Assembly (NCBI GenBank): GCA_946621045.1 | Contig: CAMOOA010000015.1 | Location: 1 to 17,146 of the forward strand | DNA from: an uncultured Erysipelotrichaceae bacterium | Lineage (GTDB): Bacteria; Bacillota_I; Bacilli_A; Erysipelotrichales; Erysipelotrichaceae | Reading direction: 5' to 3' | Length of the DNA stretch: 17,146 nt | In this document: one piece after another, positions 15,406-17,146 of the stretch | Numbering within the stretch: position 1 is the stretch's first letter | Layout: each line of letters starts with the position of its first letter | Notes under the pieces: generated by a model | The model's input: only the letters and a program-made list of their open reading frames with translations | Database searches by the model: none | Told to the model about the DNA's origin: nothing | Position numbers and translations under genes: made by a program

Positions 15406-16077
15406 TCACTGCACGCCGTACATATGGGTAAGCACAAGACGGGAAGCCGTTTCCTCACCGAACAGTTTCCGCATCTGATCCACTGCCGGTCCGCCATGTT
15501 CAAGAAGCCCGTCCGGCAGGACCCGGTTTGCGGCGGTCTTTTCGGCGGAGTCGCAGGGCTCTGTCCTCTCCAGTTCCTTCATGAACGCATCGAAATATCT
15601 GAGGCATGCGGTCTTCGTCCGCGGATCGCTGCCCTTTGTCCTTTTTGCATAGCTGCAGGACATGCGCAGACCGTCGTCATACCAGTGATGGCCGTTCGAA
15701 TAGTCCGGAAGATCGCGGTCGCCGTCTTTGATTTTCTGACAGGCGTCTTCCAGTTCCGTATCCTTCCGGCTGATCCGGGTATCGTACAGTTCCGCGATCC
15801 GCGTGGTTTTTCCCATAGCGCTGATTGAATCAATATTCAGCAGCGGCACATCCTTTGTAATACACGAAAGCACGATGGTCTCCATCTTCATGAGGCCGAA
15901 CATTCCCTTCATGTTCAGAAGGCATAATGTGCCGATCCCGGCTATGTCAAAGCTCCGCACCGTAAAGTGCATCATGCCCTTATCGAGCCTTGCGTCGCTT
16001 CCGATATCTTTTTCCGTGACTTCATAGTTTTTTTTCAGCTGTTCCAGAACATAGGTGCCGATGTTGTCGTTCTGCAT
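15406..16077 (-). CDS. Conserved-looking hypothetical protein, 223 residues
   Basis: I do not recognise this family. The protein is soluble, with no signal peptide or membrane helix. The first 45 residues are charged. A more hydrophobic core follows (about 46-90: GIGTLCLLNMKGMFGLMKME, then TIVLSCITKDVPLLNID), resembling beta strands that end in an acidic residue. Residues 95-160 are polar with a YSNGHHWYDDG stretch (125-135) holding two His and two Asp. Its general look reminds me weakly of bilin-reductase/RCCR-type folds, but I have no motif to prove it. The ATG at 16077 is preceded by GAGG 3 nt and AAAGGAG about 10 nt upstream. It has its own TATAAT promoter and is divergent from the double-glycine peptide gene; 93 bases separate it from the CDF gene, which may be read through. 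Confidence 0.8.
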   Translation of the reverse strand: MQNDNIGTYVLEQLKKNYEVTEKDIGSDARLDKGMMHFTVRSFDIAGIGTLCLLNMKGMFGLMKMETIVLSCITKDVPLLNIDSISAMGKTTRIAELYDTRISRKDTELEDACQKIKDGDRDLPDYSNGHHWYDDGLRMSCSYAKRTKGSDPRTKTACLRYFDAFMKELERTEPCDSAEKTAANRVLPDGLLEHGGPAVDQMRKLFGEETASRLVLTHMYGVQ

Positions 16078-16109
16078 CTGCCTCAGGCTCCTTTCCGCTC
16101 ATCCGTTCT

Positions 16110-16136
16110 CCGGCACGGAAACACAGGCTGTGCCGG
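16110..16136 (-). repeat. Hairpin in the leader of the 223-residue gene
   Basis: CCGGCAC (16110-16116) and GTGCCGG (16130-16136), 7 bp with a 13-nt loop, lying between the TATAAT at 16150-16145 and the ATG at 16077. No U-tract. Confidence 0.4.
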
Positions 16137-16144
16137 CACCCCTC

Positions 16145-16150
16145 ATTATA
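16145..16150 (-). promoter_or_regulatory. -10 box for the 223-residue gene
   Basis: Perfect TATAAT on the minus strand, 68 bases before the ATG at 16077. No convincing -35 is found at 16-18 nt. Confidence 0.45.
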
Positions 16151-16193
16151 CCTTTTCCCTGCCGTATCCATGGATTCCGGATAACAGAATCGT

Positions 16194-16199
16194 TATATT
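16194..16199 (+). promoter_or_regulatory. Candidate -10 box for the double-glycine peptide gene
   Basis: TATATT, 23 bases before the ATG at 16223, so RNA would start near 16206 just ahead of AGGAAG. The -35 region is weak. Confidence 0.4.
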
Positions 16200-16222
16200 A
16201 GAAGACACAGGAAGAACGATCC

Positions 16223-16513
16223 ATGAGTGATCCGAAATTCAGTCTGAATGATGAAATGCTGGAACTGATTTCCGGCGGTCAGCTTCAGTCCAACTGGCAG
16301 CAGAAAGCCATGGACTGGGTATATGTTTACAAGCGCACCACGCACGATCAGGGCACGTATGAAGGATTCCGCAGGGAATTCGATCAGTCGTCCTGGCTCT
16401 TTGTGAAAAGCGGCACCGATGCCGCACAGACACAGCAGGATATGGAAACCGTATTCGAATTTGTCCGCACGCACTGGGATGAGGTAAGTTCCACGCAGGT
16501 CTGGCATTCCTGA
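16223..16513 (+). CDS. Small protein with a double-glycine (bacteriocin-type) leader
   Basis: A 96-residue protein. Its first 19 residues, ending LNDEMLELISGG, fit the double-glycine leader pattern cut and exported by C39-peptidase ABC transporters: Leu8 at -12, Met12 at -8, Leu13 at -7, Ile16 at -4, Gly18-Gly19 at -2/-1. The rest would be a 77-residue mature product starting QLQSNW, with five Trp, several acidic residues and no Cys, so neither disulfide nor lanthionine is expected. That is longer than most class II bacteriocins; a secreted signal or an immunity-type cytoplasmic protein are alternatives. The ATG at 16223 has AGGAAG 8 nt upstream. A terminator follows 13 bases after the stop, so it is a single-gene unit. 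No C39 transporter or immunity gene is in the window. Confidence 0.82.
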   Translation: MSDPKFSLNDEMLELISGGQLQSNWQQKAMDWVYVYKRTTHDQGTYEGFRREFDQSSWLFVKSGTDAAQTQQDMETVFEFVRTHWDEVSSTQVWHS

Positions 16514-16526
16514 GTTCTGAAAGAAT

Positions 16527-16554
16527 GCGCATTGTTATCCGGTGCGCTTTTTTT
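16527..16554 (+). terminator. Intrinsic terminator of the double-glycine peptide gene
   Basis: GCGCA (16527-16531) and TGCGC (16543-16547) with an 11-nt loop, followed by T7 (16548-16554). A-rich bases before the stem can extend pairing with the T-run. Confidence 0.8.
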
Positions 16555-16592
16555 CCGGAACGGTGGTATCCTTGTACGCATAGCGAGGAAAT

Positions 16593-17000
16593 ATGCACAT
16601 GAAGGAATTCTTCCGGTTTCTCAAATTTACCCTGATCTCGGCCAGCGCAGGACTGATCGAGCTTGGCTCCTTTACACTGTTCAACGAACTGCTTCACTGG
16701 CCGTACTGGCTGTCCTATATGGTCGCTCTGGTGCTTTCCGTTCTCTGGAACTTCACCCTGAACCGGAAATATACCTTCCAGTCGGCAGCGGATGTCCCTT
16801 CCGCCATGCTTAAAGTGGCGCTGTTCTATGCGGTCTTCGTACCGGCCTCCACCTGGCTCGAGCACTATATGACCGGGCTTGGCGTCAATGAATACATCGT
16901 CACGGTCGGAAACATGTTACTGAACTTCGTGCTGGAATTTCTCTACCAGCGGTATTACGTGTTCCGCAATTCCATTGATACAAACACCAAAAACGCATAA
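16593..17000 (+). CDS. GtrA-like membrane protein
   Basis: A 135-residue protein with four hydrophobic segments (about 8-30, 37-56, 75-95, 102-122), the size and layout of the GtrA/DPMS family, whose members are thought to move lipid-linked sugars or assist glycosyltransferases in envelope polysaccharide synthesis. The family pattern is seen in WNFTLNRKYTFQ (52-63), between TM2 and TM3, and in the matching FLYQRYYVFRN near the C-terminus. GAGG (16585-16588) lies 4 nt before the ATG at 16593; a second ATG at 16599 is 10 nt away and also possible. It follows the terminator of the peptide gene, so it is likely its own unit, ended by the hairpin at 17009. A glycosyltransferase partner is not visible, though the cut gene at the right edge cannot be excluded. 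Confidence 0.88.
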   Translation: MHMKEFFRFLKFTLISASAGLIELGSFTLFNELLHWPYWLSYMVALVLSVLWNFTLNRKYTFQSAADVPSAMLKVALFYAVFVPASTWLEHYMTGLGVNEYIVTVGNMLLNFVLEFLYQRYYVFRNSIDTNTKNA

Positions 17001-17008
17001 TATTACGG

Positions 17009-17036
17009 CCGGCTTCCTGCAGGATGCCGGTTTTTT
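17009..17036 (+). terminator. Intrinsic terminator of the GtrA-like gene
   Basis: CCGGC (17009-17013) and GCCGG (17026-17030), with inner TCC/GGA pairing around TGCA, followed by TTTTTT (17031-17036). Nine bases after the stop. Confidence 0.92.
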
Positions 17037-17048
17037 CATGCGCATTTT

Positions 17049-17077
17049 AAAAACATGTCCCGCTTCCGGAACATGTT
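17049..17077 (-). terminator. Terminator of the gene cut by the right window edge
   Basis: AACATGTCCC (17052-17061) and GGAACATGTT (17068-17077) pair over 10 bp (one G-U) with a 6-nt loop. On the minus strand the stem ends in TT and continues TTT, then AAAA. It lies 10 bases after the stop at 17088. Confidence 0.65.
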
Positions 17078-17087
17078 CGTTAACGCA

Positions 17088-17146
17088 TCACTTCGGATAT
17101 TCCTTGAGGTGGAAGGCAAAGCCGCCGATCTGTTCTTCAAAGTAGA
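17088..17146 (-). CDS. C-terminal end of an unidentified protein (cut by window edge)
   Basis: The minus strand is open from the window edge to a TGA at 17090-17088, encoding the final 19 residues ending FAFHLKEYPK. A hairpin with a short U-run follows, which supports a real gene end. Too little is present to name the family. It converges with the GtrA-like gene. Confidence 0.6.
   Translation of the reverse strand, partial: YFEEQIGGFAFHLKEYPK

Overview
The window looks like chromosomal DNA of a low-to-mid GC Bacillota, most likely an Erysipelotrichales or Clostridia-like gut anaerobe. This is inferred from strong AAGGAG-type ribosome binding sites, a consensus CcpA cre box, a dehydrogenase-type (not O2-dependent) glycerol-3-phosphate module and a typical anaerobe hybrid histidine kinase. 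I see no rRNA, tRNA, CRISPR array, transposase, integrase or plasmid gene. Most genes are on the minus strand; only three small genes are on the plus strand.

Region 1 (1-5374, minus): a glycerol-use operon read glpK, glpF, then a glpA-like FAD/[2Fe-2S] protein and a second FAD/NAD oxidoreductase that overlaps it by 4 bases and runs off the left edge. GlpF lets glycerol in, GlpK phosphorylates it, and the FAD pair probably oxidises glycerol-3-phosphate. In front lies about 670 bases of non-coding DNA holding a perfect cre, a TATAAT with an inverted repeat at the likely transcription start, and a leader of about 460 nt. A hairpin with a short T-run sits between glpF and glpA.

Region 2 (5375-9753, minus): a small PNPOx-fold flavin/heme-type protein with its own terminator and an operator-like repeat over its -10 box, preceded by a tightly packed four-gene unit: alpha/beta hydrolase, DUF5131 (radical-SAM-like, Gp37/Gp68), a zinc-ribbon membrane protein with a very acidic tail, and a type-B carboxylesterase. 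The junctions are stop-next-to-start, a 4-base gap and a 1-base overlap, so translation is probably coupled. A divergent plus-strand gene (9841) encodes a second zinc-ribbon protein.

Region 3 (10324-14205, minus): a YfcE-type metallophosphoesterase and a 1030-residue hybrid sensor kinase (Cache-like sensor, PAS-like region, HisKA, HATPase, two receiver domains) with its own promoter and terminator.

Region 4 (14175-17146): a cation diffusion facilitator with Asp-rich metal sites, an unrecognised 223-residue protein, a plus-strand 96-residue peptide with a double-glycine (bacteriocin-type) leader, a GtrA-like membrane protein, and the last codons of a minus-strand gene at the right edge. The most interesting items are the double-glycine peptide, the coupled four-gene unit and the glp control region.
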